From positions 87,832 to 151,831 of the forward strand of contig CANOLV010000003.1 of the NCBI GenBank assembly GCA_947567425.1: a DNA stretch of 64,000 bases, written 5' to 3'. Each line of letters starts with the position of its first letter. Position 1 is the stretch's first letter. Below are positions 11,372-20,720 of this stretch, in pieces. The stretch comes from an uncultured Porphyromonadaceae bacterium (GTDB lineage: Bacteria > Bacteroidota > Bacteroidia > Bacteroidales > Muribaculaceae). A model generated the notes under the pieces. It searched no databases. It saw nothing but the letters and a program-made list of their open reading frames with translations, and was not told the DNA's origin. The translations under genes and the position numbers were made by a program.

Positions 11372-11379
11372 TAACTTTG
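11372..11379 (+). promoter_or_regulatory. Minus-7 box of glnS
   Basis: TAACTTTG fits TAnnTTTG and lies 30 bases before the glnS start, the same spacing as for the ABC-F gene. A minus-33 TTTG is not seen at 19-21 bases. Confidence 0.65.
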
Positions 11380-11409
11380 CATATAAAACAAATCATTACA
11401 TATTTTGCC

Positions 11410-13113
11410 ATGGCAGAAATGATAGAAGAAATTAATGAAGAGAAGGGTGGCCTTAACTTTGTCGAGCAGATAGTTAGCGACGATTTGGCCGCAGGTAAAA
11501 ACGGTGGCCGGCTCAACACCCGGTTTCCGCCGGAGCCCAACGGATATCTTCATATAGGACACGCAAAGGCTATATGCATGGATTTTGGCGTGGCCGAAAA
11601 GTTTGGAGGAACGTGCAATCTGCGGTTCGACGACACAAATCCGACGAAAGAGGATGTCGAATATGTGGATTCAATCAGAGAGGATATACATTGGCTCGGA
11701 TTTGACTGGGGTGATCGCGAGTATTATGCGAGCGACTATTTCCCGCAGTTGTATGACTTGGCCATAAAGATGATTAAGGAAGGCAAGGCTTATGTCGATC
11801 ATCAGACTTCCGAAGAGATAGCTCTTCAGAAGGGTACCCCGACACAACCCGGAGTCAACAGCCCGTACCGTGACCGTCCGGTCGAGGAGAATCTTGATTT
11901 GTTCCAGCGCATGAACGCTGGAGAGTTTGACGAAGGCACTTATGTGCTTCGCGCTAAGATCGACATGGCGTCGCCGAACATGCATTTCCGCGATCCAATC
12001 ATGTATCGTATTATCAAGCACCCTCACCATCGCACAGGTACGACGTGGAAAGTATATCCGATGTATGACTTTGCCCATGGACAAAGTGACTATTTTGAAG
12101 GCGTGACCCATTCTATCTGCACCCTTGAATTTGTCCCTCACCGTCCACTGTATGAATATTTCGTCAAAGAGCTTGCCGATGAATCATACTGCCCGCGTCA
12201 GATTGAATTTAACCGATTGAATCTGACTTATACGGTGATGAGCAAGCGTAAGCTGCTTCAGTTGGTCAAGGAAGGACTCGTGGCCGGATGGGACGATCCG
12301 CGTATGCCTACGATTTCAGGTATGCGTCGTCGTGGCTTTACACCGCAGTCGATCAAAAACTTCATTAATATGATCGGCTACACGAAGGTAGAGGCTCTAA
12401 ATAGTATTTCATTATTGGAACATGCTGTAAGAGAAGACCTGAACAAGACTGCTACACGAGTTATGGCCGTAGTCAATCCGGTGAAGGTAATTATCACTAA
12501 TTACCCGGAAGGGCAGACTGAGATGGTAGAGATGGAGAATAATCCTGAAGATCCGACATCCGGAACTCACCAGATGCCATTCGGACGTGAGATTTACATT
12601 GAACGTGACGACTTTATGGAGAATCCTCCTAAAAAATTCTTCCGGTTGGCTCCTGACGGTGAAGTGCGTCTTAAAGGCGCATACATCATCAAATGTACCG
12701 GTGTTAAAAAGGACGCTGAAGGAAATATCGAAGAGATATATTGTACATACGATCCCGACACCCGCAGCGGCCTGCCCGGAAGCATGCGTAAGGTAAAGGG
12801 TACATTGCACTGGGTATCCGCTAAAGACGCCAAAGAGGTGACCGTAAGAATGTATGACCGGCTTTTCTCTGTCGAGAATCCTGCTGAAGAAAAAGACAAG
12901 GATTTCCGCGAAATGCTCAATCCGGACTCACTGAAAGTGGTGGAAGGCGTTAAGATCGAACCGTATCTTGCTGATAATGCAAAAGTTGGAGGCCATTTCC
13001 AGTTCCAGCGAATCGGCTACTTCACACTTGATCCTGACACGACCTCCGACCAAATGATATTCAACCGCACCATGCAGCTGAAAGACACTTGGGAAAAAAT
13101 TCAGAAGAAATAG
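11410..13113 (+). CDS. glnS: Glutamine--tRNA ligase
   Basis: Charges tRNA-Gln with glutamine. The class I HIGH motif is PEPNGYLHIGHAKA and the KMSKS loop is VMSKRKL; both catalytic-domain motifs are of the GlnRS type, and the C-terminal beta-barrel anticodon-binding domains follow. I start it at MAEMIEEINEE (11410), giving 567 residues, normal for the family. Presence of GlnRS suggests direct rather than transamidation-based Gln-tRNA synthesis. The gene stands alone between its promoter and a terminator. Confidence 0.97.
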   Translation: MAEMIEEINEEKGGLNFVEQIVSDDLAAGKNGGRLNTRFPPEPNGYLHIGHAKAICMDFGVAEKFGGTCNLRFDDTNPTKEDVEYVDSIREDIHWLGFDWGDREYYASDYFPQLYDLAIKMIKEGKAYVDHQTSEEIALQKGTPTQPGVNSPYRDRPVEENLDLFQRMNAGEFDEGTYVLRAKIDMASPNMHFRDPIMYRIIKHPHHRTGTTWKVYPMYDFAHGQSDYFEGVTHSICTLEFVPHRPLYEYFVKELADESYCPRQIEFNRLNLTYTVMSKRKLLQLVKEGLVAGWDDPRMPTISGMRRRGFTPQSIKNFINMIGYTKVEALNSISLLEHAVREDLNKTATRVMAVVNPVKVIITNYPEGQTEMVEMENNPEDPTSGTHQMPFGREIYIERDDFMENPPKKFFRLAPDGEVRLKGAYIIKCTGVKKDAEGNIEEIYCTYDPDTRSGLPGSMRKVKGTLHWVSAKDAKEVTVRMYDRLFSVENPAEEKDKDFREMLNPDSLKVVEGVKIEPYLADNAKVGGHFQFQRIGYFTLDPDTTSDQMIFNRTMQLKDTWEKIQKK

Positions 13114-13136
13114 GCCGGGATATTGAACGGATATAT

Positions 13137-13179
13137 GGTTTTGGAGGTAAGTCGTTGCCTCCAAAACCTTTGTTTTTTT
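13137..13179 (+). terminator. Rho-independent terminator of glnS
   Basis: An 11-bp perfect stem (13137-13147 with 13158-13168) is followed directly by a T-rich tail, TTTGTTTTTTT. Confidence 0.95.
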
Positions 13180-13206
13180 AATTAATGCACCATCAATCAA
13201 CGTCAA

Positions 13207-14622
13207 ATGGACCAGGAACAACAACGAAGAGAGCATCTGTACAAAAGATTCAAGGAGAATTTATCCGACGGCAATCCGATGGATGAATTCGACGAGAATG
13301 ATTTAATAGACATATATGATTATGCTTGCGATTTTGATGACGAGTATGTTCAGTTTGAGGTCATACTGTTGGCTGCAAGGTTTTATCCCGAATGTGGAGA
13401 ATTGGCACAAAGAAAAGCCTATTTCCTATTCGACAACTTATCCATGACCAGTGGTGTAGAAGATATTGTAAAGAAGCATAAAAACGAGAATGCCTTGTGG
13501 GATATTCTGGAACTGCTTGTGAAGAATCAGGATAAAGACACAACCATTAAGGCTTTTGACGCTATTATTTCCACATACGACGATTTCGACGATGAAACTA
13601 TCATACAACTGGTTGACGCCGCTGTAGATTTGGATCTTTATGAATGGCTTTTGAAGAATAAGGATTTGATTAAATCCAAATGTCAGTTCCCTTCGACGTT
13701 TCTATATGAATTTTCGAGGGAGGCCGCTTTGAGGGATGACTTCCAGAATAGGTTGGCGCTAATCGAGGAATTGACTGAGATTGATCCGTTCAGCGAGATG
13801 TATTGGCACATGTTGGCACAGACATACGTCATGCTCGGCAATCAGGAAGAAGCATTTCAGGCCATTGAGTATGCTTTGGCCATTGATCCGGCATCGGTTG
13901 AATCGCGCATAACAAAAGCGCAGATTTTGTTTGATCTTAATAAGGATCAAAAGGGTGCCTTGGAAATGATTCGTCAGATTATGTCCGAGGATCCGGACAA
14001 TCCAACGGCCTGCCATACTGCGGTGGCAATGAATCTGTTGATGGGCAATGAGAGGGAGGCGAAGGAAATCTTCTGTTCGTATGTACATAAATTCCCCGAC
14101 GACCAGAGTTCTGTGGAACGAATGTTTGTATTCGCCGATTCGTCATTTGCAATTTCTGCTTTAAGGTATTACTGCAGAATGTCTGGACTTAACGAAGCGG
14201 AGTGGGCGGAATGGGCAAAATCATACTATGATAAAGAAGAGTATCAGCATTGTTCCGACATATTGCTTGCTTGGCTATATGAATACGGCTCGTTGACCGA
14301 TTGGAAGCATCTTTTGGAATCTCTCTATCTACAGCACCGGCTCGATGAACTTACTGCTGTTTATGGCAAATATATACGTGATAAAAGCATCGACTTAGGT
14401 CCGTTGGAGTCATATATTGTCATGTCGACGTTGCTTGAGACTAAGGATGTGGCGGAATCGCTGAAAGTGGCACATCGTATAGTCCAGTTTGACCTCAGCA
14501 GTATGCAGGATATGTCGGTAAGACTAATGGCCTTAGGTGCAATCGAACGGGCCTCCAACTTGATTGGCCTGGTGAAATCCGGACTCGAATCCCGCGACGG
14601 CGATGGCGACACGGGCAATTAG
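13207..14622 (+). CDS. Tetratricopeptide repeat protein
   Basis: A 471-residue acidic cytoplasmic protein with no signal peptide. TPR-like helices are clearest at about residues 195-285, in YWHMLAQTYVMLGNQEEAFQAIEYALAIDP and the following unit ending in SEDPDNPTACH. This fold mediates protein contacts; no partner can be named. Similar long TPR proteins are widespread in Bacteroidales. It starts 27 bases after the glnS terminator. Confidence 0.85.
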   Translation: MDQEQQRREHLYKRFKENLSDGNPMDEFDENDLIDIYDYACDFDDEYVQFEVILLAARFYPECGELAQRKAYFLFDNLSMTSGVEDIVKKHKNENALWDILELLVKNQDKDTTIKAFDAIISTYDDFDDETIIQLVDAAVDLDLYEWLLKNKDLIKSKCQFPSTFLYEFSREAALRDDFQNRLALIEELTEIDPFSEMYWHMLAQTYVMLGNQEEAFQAIEYALAIDPASVESRITKAQILFDLNKDQKGALEMIRQIMSEDPDNPTACHTAVAMNLLMGNEREAKEIFCSYVHKFPDDQSSVERMFVFADSSFAISALRYYCRMSGLNEAEWAEWAKSYYDKEEYQHCSDILLAWLYEYGSLTDWKHLLESLYLQHRLDELTAVYGKYIRDKSIDLGPLESYIVMSTLLETKDVAESLKVAHRIVQFDLSSMQDMSVRLMALGAIERASNLIGLVKSGLESRDGDGDTGN

Positions 14623-14708
14623 CCGATGTGGCACTAAGAAAATTGTGTAAATAATCTAACTATGCCTACTTTTTTAAGCTTGGGGGCAGTAGTTATGCAG
14701 ATTATGAG

Positions 14709-14716
14709 TAAATTTG
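14709..14716 (+). promoter_or_regulatory. Minus-7 box close to the porin start codon
   Basis: TAAATTTG fits TAnnTTTG but ends only 6 bases before the ATG at 14723. If used, it would give a leaderless or nearly leaderless message. The upstream frame around 14714 then could not be translated, which supports the start at 14723. Confidence 0.45.
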
Positions 14717-14722
14717 TATCGT

Positions 14723-16759
14723 ATGAAAAGAACCTCACTATCATTAAGCATATTGATGCTCGGCACGTCGTTGGCAGTGTCTGCACAAGATCAATCCGGA
14801 AGTAGTTCTAATGTCGGGGGAACGTCGGATTTGGAAGATGATGGAACCACAGTAGTTTCTTCATCCCAGGCCGGACTGACGCCGCCGTATGCTTGGACTA
14901 TATTGCCTCCTCTCGGACTTCACGAGCCTGCCACGATCGACACAAGCTACGTCAATTATGCGCAGCGGTTTGTCCCCTCGGCAGTTTCGACAGCTTACGC
15001 CACTACCGGCAATTATGGAGCTTCCGGACAGAATCTCATATATTTCGAACGCCAACCCATGAGCGATTTCTTTTTCACAGATGCTGTAAGGGCTTGGACT
15101 CCGACTTTGGAGACGACAAAGTTCTATAATACTTACATGCCGATGACACTTCTGTCATACAATACGGCTGGTGGCAAGGAGAATGAGCAAAGCCGGCTCC
15201 ATGGAATATTCTCAGGCAACATAAATTCCAGAGCGCAGGTAGGAGCGATGCTTGACTATTTGTACTCTAAGGGATGTTATGATTTCCAGGCGGTAAAGGA
15301 TCTCAGCTGGGGGTTCTCAGGCTCATATATGGGTGACAGATATGAGATGCAGGCTTTTCTTAATCACTGGAATATGCTTCAGAAGGAGAACGGTGGAATC
15401 ACAAACGACCTATATATTACTGACCCGGCTCAGTTGCAGGGCGGTCAGACATCTATTCAGCCGAAAGCCATCCCGACTAATCTTACCGGTGCATTTAGCC
15501 GTGTGGTCGGTACTCAGTTATATGTCAACAATACATACAAAGTCGGTTTTTGGAAAGAGGAAGAGGTCGACGATACTACCACTGTCAAGACTTATGTGCC
15601 GGTGTCAAAATTCATCTGGACTTTGGAATATCGTGATGGCAGGCATACATTTCGCGATAATGTCCGCGACGATAATAAGTTTTGGGAGAATACGTACCTG
15701 TCGCTTGACGGATCCGACGACCATAACTCATACTGGTCATTAACGAATACTGTAGGGGTATCGCTCCTTGAGGAGTTCAATAAATTTGCGAAATTCGGAT
15801 TGTCGGCTTTTGTCACCCATCAGATGCGCTCATATACTCAGGCTGCAGACACCATCGACCGGGTAACCCCTTTGCCGGAAGGTTTGACCCCATATCCCGT
15901 CGGCAAAGTCCCGCATTCCGCCAAGGAGAATCTGGCATGGGTAGGGGGACAGCTGACAAAACAACAGGGTTCCTTGCTGACCTATGAGATTACCGGACGT
16001 TTTGGTCTGATCGGACCGGTGGTGGGCGACTTGAATATAAATGGACATGTCACAACAAAGTTCCGACTTCTTGGCGACACTGTCAACATCACAGGTTATG
16101 GGCATTTCCGAAATGAAGAAGCGCCATACCTGATGAAACATTATGTGTCTAACCACTTCATTTGGGACAATGATTTTGGCAAGACGCGCAGTCTTCGTTT
16201 AGGAGGATATCTCAATATCCCTCATACCCGGTCATACGTAAATGTTGGTGTTGAGAATCTGCAGAATGCCATTTATTTCAATTCAAAATCCCTTCCGGTA
16301 CAGTATGGGGGCAGTGTCCAGATCGTGAATGCTTCATTTCATCAGGACTTCAAATTCGGTCCGCTGTATTGGGCCAACAGGATCACTTACCAGACATCAT
16401 CAAACGATGCTGTGATTCCATTGCCGAAACTTGCGGTATATTCAAATCTATCGCTAAACTTTAAAGTCGCACGTGTGCTTGATGTACAGTTTGGTGTAGA
16501 CTGCGATTACTATACCAAATATAAGTCCATCAATTATCAGCCTGCCACTATGACATTCTTTAACCAAAGCGAGATCGAGTGCGGTAATTACCCCTTTATG
16601 AACGCTTTTGTCAACATGAAATTGAGCAAAGTTCGTTTCTATGTGTTATTTAGTCATATAAACCAAGGAATGACCGGTGAAAACTACTTCTCGATGCCGC
16701 ACTATCCGCTAAATCCGAGGCGTTTTCAGTTTGGACTGTCGGTCGATTTTCCTGACTAA
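14723..16759 (+). CDS. Putative outer membrane porin
   Basis: A 678-residue secreted protein with a signal peptide ending in SAVSAQ (about residue 22), then a low-complexity serine-rich linker and many amphipathic beta strands ending in FQFGLSVDFPD. The pattern and order match the Bacteroidetes putative porin family (PF14121), predicted beta-barrels of the outer membrane. No substrate is known. The solute-binding protein gene follows 11 bases later, so a shared uptake role is conceivable but unproven. Confidence 0.85.
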   Translation: MKRTSLSLSILMLGTSLAVSAQDQSGSSSNVGGTSDLEDDGTTVVSSSQAGLTPPYAWTILPPLGLHEPATIDTSYVNYAQRFVPSAVSTAYATTGNYGASGQNLIYFERQPMSDFFFTDAVRAWTPTLETTKFYNTYMPMTLLSYNTAGGKENEQSRLHGIFSGNINSRAQVGAMLDYLYSKGCYDFQAVKDLSWGFSGSYMGDRYEMQAFLNHWNMLQKENGGITNDLYITDPAQLQGGQTSIQPKAIPTNLTGAFSRVVGTQLYVNNTYKVGFWKEEEVDDTTTVKTYVPVSKFIWTLEYRDGRHTFRDNVRDDNKFWENTYLSLDGSDDHNSYWSLTNTVGVSLLEEFNKFAKFGLSAFVTHQMRSYTQAADTIDRVTPLPEGLTPYPVGKVPHSAKENLAWVGGQLTKQQGSLLTYEITGRFGLIGPVVGDLNINGHVTTKFRLLGDTVNITGYGHFRNEEAPYLMKHYVSNHFIWDNDFGKTRSLRLGGYLNIPHTRSYVNVGVENLQNAIYFNSKSLPVQYGGSVQIVNASFHQDFKFGPLYWANRITYQTSSNDAVIPLPKLAVYSNLSLNFKVARVLDVQFGVDCDYYTKYKSINYQPATMTFFNQSEIECGNYPFMNAFVNMKLSKVRFYVLFSHINQGMTGENYFSMPHYPLNPRRFQFGLSVDFPD

Positions 16760-16770
16760 ATTATACATAT

Positions 16771-17595
16771 ATGAAACCGTTAAAGCTTAAGATCGGAAGT
16801 ACTGCTGTATATGTAGGATTGCTGGCCATGGTAATCTTGTCGATGTGCTTTCTGCATAAATGTTCCGCATCGGCCGAACATGAAGCCGATCCTATATCAT
16901 CAGGAGGAGACACCATAGATGTTGCTATCGAGTATTCGCCATTGTCGTTCTATACCTACGAGGATACTCTCGGTGGCTTTAACTACGATTTATTGAAGCT
17001 TCTTGCATCCCGCCACGGTCTTGTGCTTAAGTTTCATCCGGTAGTCTCGCTGTCAAATGCTTTGAAGCGGATCGATGACAACACGTATGATGTATTGGCC
17101 GCCGAACTGCCGGTGACGGCGGAATATAAGGATCGATACGACTTGCTTGAACCGGTTCTTTTGGACAAGAGGGTGCTTGTCCAGTTAAAAGATTCGGCCA
17201 CCGGCGATGTCAGGATTAAATCTCAGCTCGACCTTGCTCACGATTCAGTTTGGATTGTCGACGGATCGTCCGTAAAAGGACGTATCGAGAATCTTGGCCG
17301 TGAAATAGGAGATACCATATATATAAAATCGGATCCCGAATATGGTTCTGAATATTTGTTCTTGATGACGGCTTTGGGCGAGATCAAGCAGGCTGTAATT
17401 AGTGAGAGGGTGGCAAAGACCATGTCGGATGAATATCCGCAGGTCGATGTGTCGACAGGTATATCTTTCAATCAATTTCAATCATGGGTGGCAAGTAATA
17501 GGCGTCCGGAATTAAAGGATAGTCTTAATAAATGGATTCGTGACATCAAGCTCACTCCAGAGTATAAGGAACTTGAAGCCAGGTATTCCAATTAG
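16771..17595 (+). CDS. Periplasmic solute-binding domain protein (SBP family 3-like)
   Basis: A 274-residue protein with an N-terminal membrane segment (about 12-30) and then a family 3 solute-binding fold: IDVAIEYSPLSFYTYEDTLGGFNYDLLKLLASR opens lobe 1 and the AAELPVTAEYKDRYDLLEPV strand follows. The cysteine in FLHKC lacks a standard lipobox. No ABC permease or ATPase is nearby. The domain also occurs at the front of MltF-type murein hydrolases, but no lysozyme-like domain follows here. It is likely co-transcribed with the porin. Confidence 0.82.
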   Translation: MKPLKLKIGSTAVYVGLLAMVILSMCFLHKCSASAEHEADPISSGGDTIDVAIEYSPLSFYTYEDTLGGFNYDLLKLLASRHGLVLKFHPVVSLSNALKRIDDNTYDVLAAELPVTAEYKDRYDLLEPVLLDKRVLVQLKDSATGDVRIKSQLDLAHDSVWIVDGSSVKGRIENLGREIGDTIYIKSDPEYGSEYLFLMTALGEIKQAVISERVAKTMSDEYPQVDVSTGISFNQFQSWVASNRRPELKDSLNKWIRDIKLTPEYKELEARYSN

Positions 17596-17620
17596 ACATT
17601 TTGTCATTATATATGATGCA

Positions 17621-17660
17621 ATTAAGCCATAGTCCGCGAAACATCGGACTATGGCTTAAT
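17621..17660. terminator. Bidirectional terminator
   Basis: A 16-bp perfect stem (17621-17636 with 17645-17660) with an 8-base loop sits between the convergent solute-binding protein and M56 protease genes. Confidence 0.9.
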
Positions 17661-17679
17661 CTCATTTATTTGACGGTAG

Positions 17680-19230
17680 TTATTGTAGCTTAAACGATAC
17701 CGGTAATACATACCATACGCTTACGGGCTTGCCGTCTATTTTACCTGGTGTGAAGTCCGGCATACCGCCTACCACTCTTATGGCCTCGGCATCCAGCTCG
17801 GGGCTTACTCCGCGCTCTATAGTTATATCGGAGATCTTGCCCGTCGAAGACACTACAAATTTGACTATTACCCGTCCTTGTGCGCCGGTTTTCATAGCTT
17901 CTTCCGGATATTTTATGTTTTTCGCAAGATACTGCATCATGGCCATCTCACCGCCGGGAAATCTGGGATTCTCCTCAACTGCACTGTATATGTTTTGATT
18001 AGACCGGTCATCTTTCTTAACGGTGCTGACACCGACGACTTTCACCTCGGACAGCTTTTCGCCTGCACCAGTGGCACCAGCGTCGCCGTTGCCGCTCTTT
18101 GATGAGATGATAATTACGCCATCTTTGGCTTCTGATCCATACATGGCAGTGGCTGTAGAATCTTTGAGCACAGTGATCGACGCAATCTTGTCCGGCGATA
18201 TGTTGTTGATGTCGCCTTTATACGTTTCGCCGTCGATGATTATCATGGGGTTGTTCTTGGAACTGCTCTCATAGGTAATTTCCAGAGTGTTGTCGGCTTG
18301 CATATTAGGAGAGTAATTTGTAACTTTGACATCTGACAAATGGCTTATGCCTTTTGCCACGACATCGAGATTTAACACTATGGCTCCGATAGCCACTGCC
18401 GGCACGACGGCTATAGCTCGCCAATGCCTCCTTTTCGATGAATCTTTACGTAACATCATTTTTATTCGTTTAGATAAGTTTGATTGTTTTAGGCTGTTGG
18501 TAATGGACGGCAATCTACCACCGACAGCCTTTTTTATGATTAGTAATTGATATTCCTGAACATTGGTTCCGCTTTTTAACACTGCATCGTCAGCTTCATA
18601 TTCATGCACTGTCTGCAACTCGTCTTTCATCAACCATCCTGCCGGATTATACCATACGAACAGCGACACAAGTTCTGCGAATAACAAGTCAAGCCAGTGC
18701 ATCGAATCAAGATGCTTGAACTCATGGAGCATGATTAACCGACCGTCGTTCTCATAATCTGAATGCGACATCACTACATATCTGTTCCAACTGAATGGAG
18801 CCACATCGTCATGTTTGTGCAATATAAGGATGCGCCCGCTGCCAAGATCCATTCGGTCGCTTCCGTTTAAGATGGGTCGCAACCGTAGCCATGAAATCAC
18901 TTCGCGGATTATGAACAGGAATAGCCCTGTAAAGTAGACGGCAATGATTGTCAATGACGCGATCTTTGCAAAATCCGGTTTTGATGCATCGTTCCCGGTA
19001 TTGTCAATAGTGTATGCCGTAGGTGTCAGTAATTCTATTTCAATATTAGGAGTGGAATGTCCGATCATTGTGATTACGGCCGGAACAAGTAGAGACAGCG
19101 CATAGCTTGCCATGATGGCGAATCTGCTGAATCTGGGTCTGCTGTTGTCTGCGAGCAGTAGCCTTACTGTCAAATACAGCGGAATAAGGACTATGCCCGT
19201 CATTATTGAGTAGCTTACAAAACTTCCCAT
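17680..19230 (-). CDS. M56 (BlaR1-like) metallopeptidase with plug-like and TonB C-terminal domains
   Basis: A 516-residue membrane protein. Three hydrophobic segments precede the zinc protease motif HEFKH at residues 169-173, and a further membrane segment follows near 285-305. The periplasmic part has a receptor-plug-like stretch (IIIDGETYKGDINNISPDKI then ATAMYGSEAKDGVIII) and a C-terminal TonB domain (FPGGEMAMMQYL, then GRVIVKFVVSSTGKI). By analogy with BlaR1 it should cleave or trigger cleavage of the BlaI-type repressor encoded 12 bases upstream. The ligand is unknown; the TonB-type parts point to an envelope signal rather than a beta-lactam. Confidence 0.9.
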   Translation of the reverse strand: MGSFVSYSIMTGIVLIPLYLTVRLLLADNSRPRFSRFAIMASYALSLLVPAVITMIGHSTPNIEIELLTPTAYTIDNTGNDASKPDFAKIASLTIIAVYFTGLFLFIIREVISWLRLRPILNGSDRMDLGSGRILILHKHDDVAPFSWNRYVVMSHSDYENDGRLIMLHEFKHLDSMHWLDLLFAELVSLFVWYNPAGWLMKDELQTVHEYEADDAVLKSGTNVQEYQLLIIKKAVGGRLPSITNSLKQSNLSKRIKMMLRKDSSKRRHWRAIAVVPAVAIGAIVLNLDVVAKGISHLSDVKVTNYSPNMQADNTLEITYESSSKNNPMIIIDGETYKGDINNISPDKIASITVLKDSTATAMYGSEAKDGVIIISSKSGNGDAGATGAGEKLSEVKVVGVSTVKKDDRSNQNIYSAVEENPRFPGGEMAMMQYLAKNIKYPEEAMKTGAQGRVIVKFVVSSTGKISDITIERGVSPELDAEAIRVVGGMPDFTPGKIDGKPVSVWYVLPVSFKLQ

Positions 19231-19242
19231 AGTGATGATTCG

Positions 19243-19626
19243 CTATTGATGATTGTCATAGTCAGACTGTTCCACTTCCCTAAGGAGCTCGCGCAGTTCG
19301 TCAGTGCTGATATTCTCATCCTTGACCAACGTTGACACCACACCGAGATAGGAGTTTTTGAAATAGCGTCGGACTATTGATTTAAGTGTCTTCGCTCCCA
19401 TCTCCTGCTCAGATATGATGGGGTAGTACTGATACGTTTTTCCGTATGTTTTGTGCGAAAGAAATCCTTTCTCTTCAAGTCCACGGACTATTGTGGATAT
19501 GGTGTTGAAGTGTGGCTGTGGATCGTCATACTTGCCGACGATGTCTTTAACGAACATAGCCCCTTCGTCCCAGAAGAATTTCATGATTTCTTCTTCTTTT
19601 GCAGTAAGTTCCTTCATATTGGTCAT
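19243..19626 (-). CDS. BlaI/MecI/CopY-family transcriptional repressor
   Basis: A 127-residue winged-helix repressor (MKELTAKEEEIMKFFWDEG, then PHFNTISTIVRGLEEKGFLSH as recognition helix and wing) with a C-terminal dimer domain. It should repress itself and the M56 protease gene downstream until proteolysed. An alternative start is the second Met at 19617. Several AACTA/TAGTT inverted sites lie in its promoter region. A paralogue with the same gene order begins at 62006. Confidence 0.94.
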   Translation of the reverse strand: MTNMKELTAKEEEIMKFFWDEGAMFVKDIVGKYDDPQPHFNTISTIVRGLEEKGFLSHKTYGKTYQYYPIISEQEMGAKTLKSIVRRYFKNSYLGVVSTLVKDENISTDELRELLREVEQSDYDNHQ

Positions 19627-19649
19627 ACTTGTTGAGATTATATTTTCCG

Positions 19650-19713
19650 CAAATATAACTATAATTTTTAGTTTAAACTATAAGAAATAGTTATTTAACT
19701 ATATTTAATAGTT
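19650..19713 (-). promoter_or_regulatory. Promoter and operator cluster of the first BlaI/M56 pair
   Basis: A minus-strand TATATTTG box (19650-19657) is overlapped and preceded by AACTA at 19657, 19676 and 19697 and TAGTT at 19669, 19688 and 19709. These form palindromes such as TAGTTTAAACTA (19669-19680) and ATAGTTA-TT-TAACTAT (19687-19702). The steps of 19 and 21 bases put the sites on one face of the helix. The fit to repressor operators is inference from position and symmetry. Confidence 0.75.
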
Positions 19714-19737
19714 ATGTACATTGTCTCTATATTTGGA

Positions 19738-19790
19738 TAAAAAACATCCCCGCATACAAAGGTCATATTTGAGACCGTCATACGCGGGGA
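19738..19790 (-). terminator. Terminator of the pyrK-pyrD unit
   Basis: On the minus strand TCCCCGCGTA (19790-19781) pairs with TATGCGGGGA (19756-19747, one G-T pair), with an inner GGTC/GACC pairing, and is followed by GTTTTTT. Confidence 0.8.
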
Positions 19791-19814
19791 TTAGGATGTT
19801 ACTGGGGATTAACG

Positions 19815-20720
19815 CTATATTATGCCCACAATTTCGTTGATGTCAGATATGCCATGGCGTTCACAATATTCCGTTATTTCATCTATGATTTTGACGGTTA
19901 TCGCCGGGTCGATGAAGTTGGCGGTGCCGACCTCAACAGCCGAGGCTCCGGCCATCATAAATTCGAGAGCGTCACGGCCGTTCATAATACCGCCCAATCC
20001 GATGACGGGTATATTGACGGCATGTGCCGTTTGCCACACCATTCTTACCGCGACAGGGCGTACTGCCGGACCGGAAAGACCTCCGGTCACTGTTGACAGA
20101 TATGGTCGACGTCGTTCAACATCTATGGCCATGCCTAAAAGGGTATTTATCAAAGAGACCGAATCGGCCCCTTCGGCCTCTACGGCTTTGGCTATATCCG
20201 CAATGCTCGTCACGTTGGGCGACAGCTTTACAATTAGTGTTTTGGGGAATGCACGGCGGACAGCTTTGGTCACCTCGGCCGCGCCTGAGCATGTGGTACC
20301 GAACGCCATTCCACCTTGCTTCACATTCGGACAGGAGATGTTGACCTCTATAGCATTGATTTTATCAAGTGGAGCGAGCTTCTCGCACACCGCCACATAG
20401 TCGTCTATCGTGGCTCCTGACACATTGACTATGACATGTGTGTCGAGATGTTTGATGCGCGGATATATGTTGTCGATGAAGTAGTCCACGCCTTTGTTTT
20501 GCAGACCGACTGCATTGAGCATTCCTGACGGAGTCTCGGCCATTCGCGGGTAGGGATTTCCTTCACGGTGGTTAAGCGTAGTGCCTTTGACTATGAATCC
20601 GCCGAGCCTGTTTAAATCTATGAAGTCGGAAAATTCTTCACCATATCCGAACGTTCCGGATGCTGTCAATACCGGATTTTTGAGTTGCAGATTCGCTATG
20701 TTTACGTTTAGATTTACCAT
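19815..20720 (-). CDS. pyrD: Dihydroorotate dehydrogenase B, catalytic subunit
   Basis: Oxidises dihydroorotate to orotate in pyrimidine synthesis, passing electrons through the PyrK subunit to NAD. FMN- and substrate-binding stretches include [13 protein letters not shown], the active-site region VNISCPNVK with the class 1B catalytic cysteine, and [23 protein letters not shown]. At 301 residues it is a standard class 1B enzyme. Its start overlaps the end of pyrK by 7 bases, so translation is coupled. Confidence 0.96.
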   Translation of the reverse strand: MVNLNVNIANLQLKNPVLTASGTFGYGEEFSDFIDLNRLGGFIVKGTTLNHREGNPYPRMAETPSGMLNAVGLQNKGVDYFIDNIYPRIKHLDTHVIVNVSGATIDDYVAVCEKLAPLDKINAIEVNISCPNVKQGGMAFGTTCSGAAEVTKAVRRAFPKTLIVKLSPNVTSIADIAKAVEAEGADSVSLINTLLGMAIDVERRRPYLSTVTGGLSGPAVRPVAVRMVWQTAHAVNIPVIGLGGIMNGRDALEFMMAGASAVEVGTANFIDPAITVKIIDEITEYCERHGISDINEIVGII

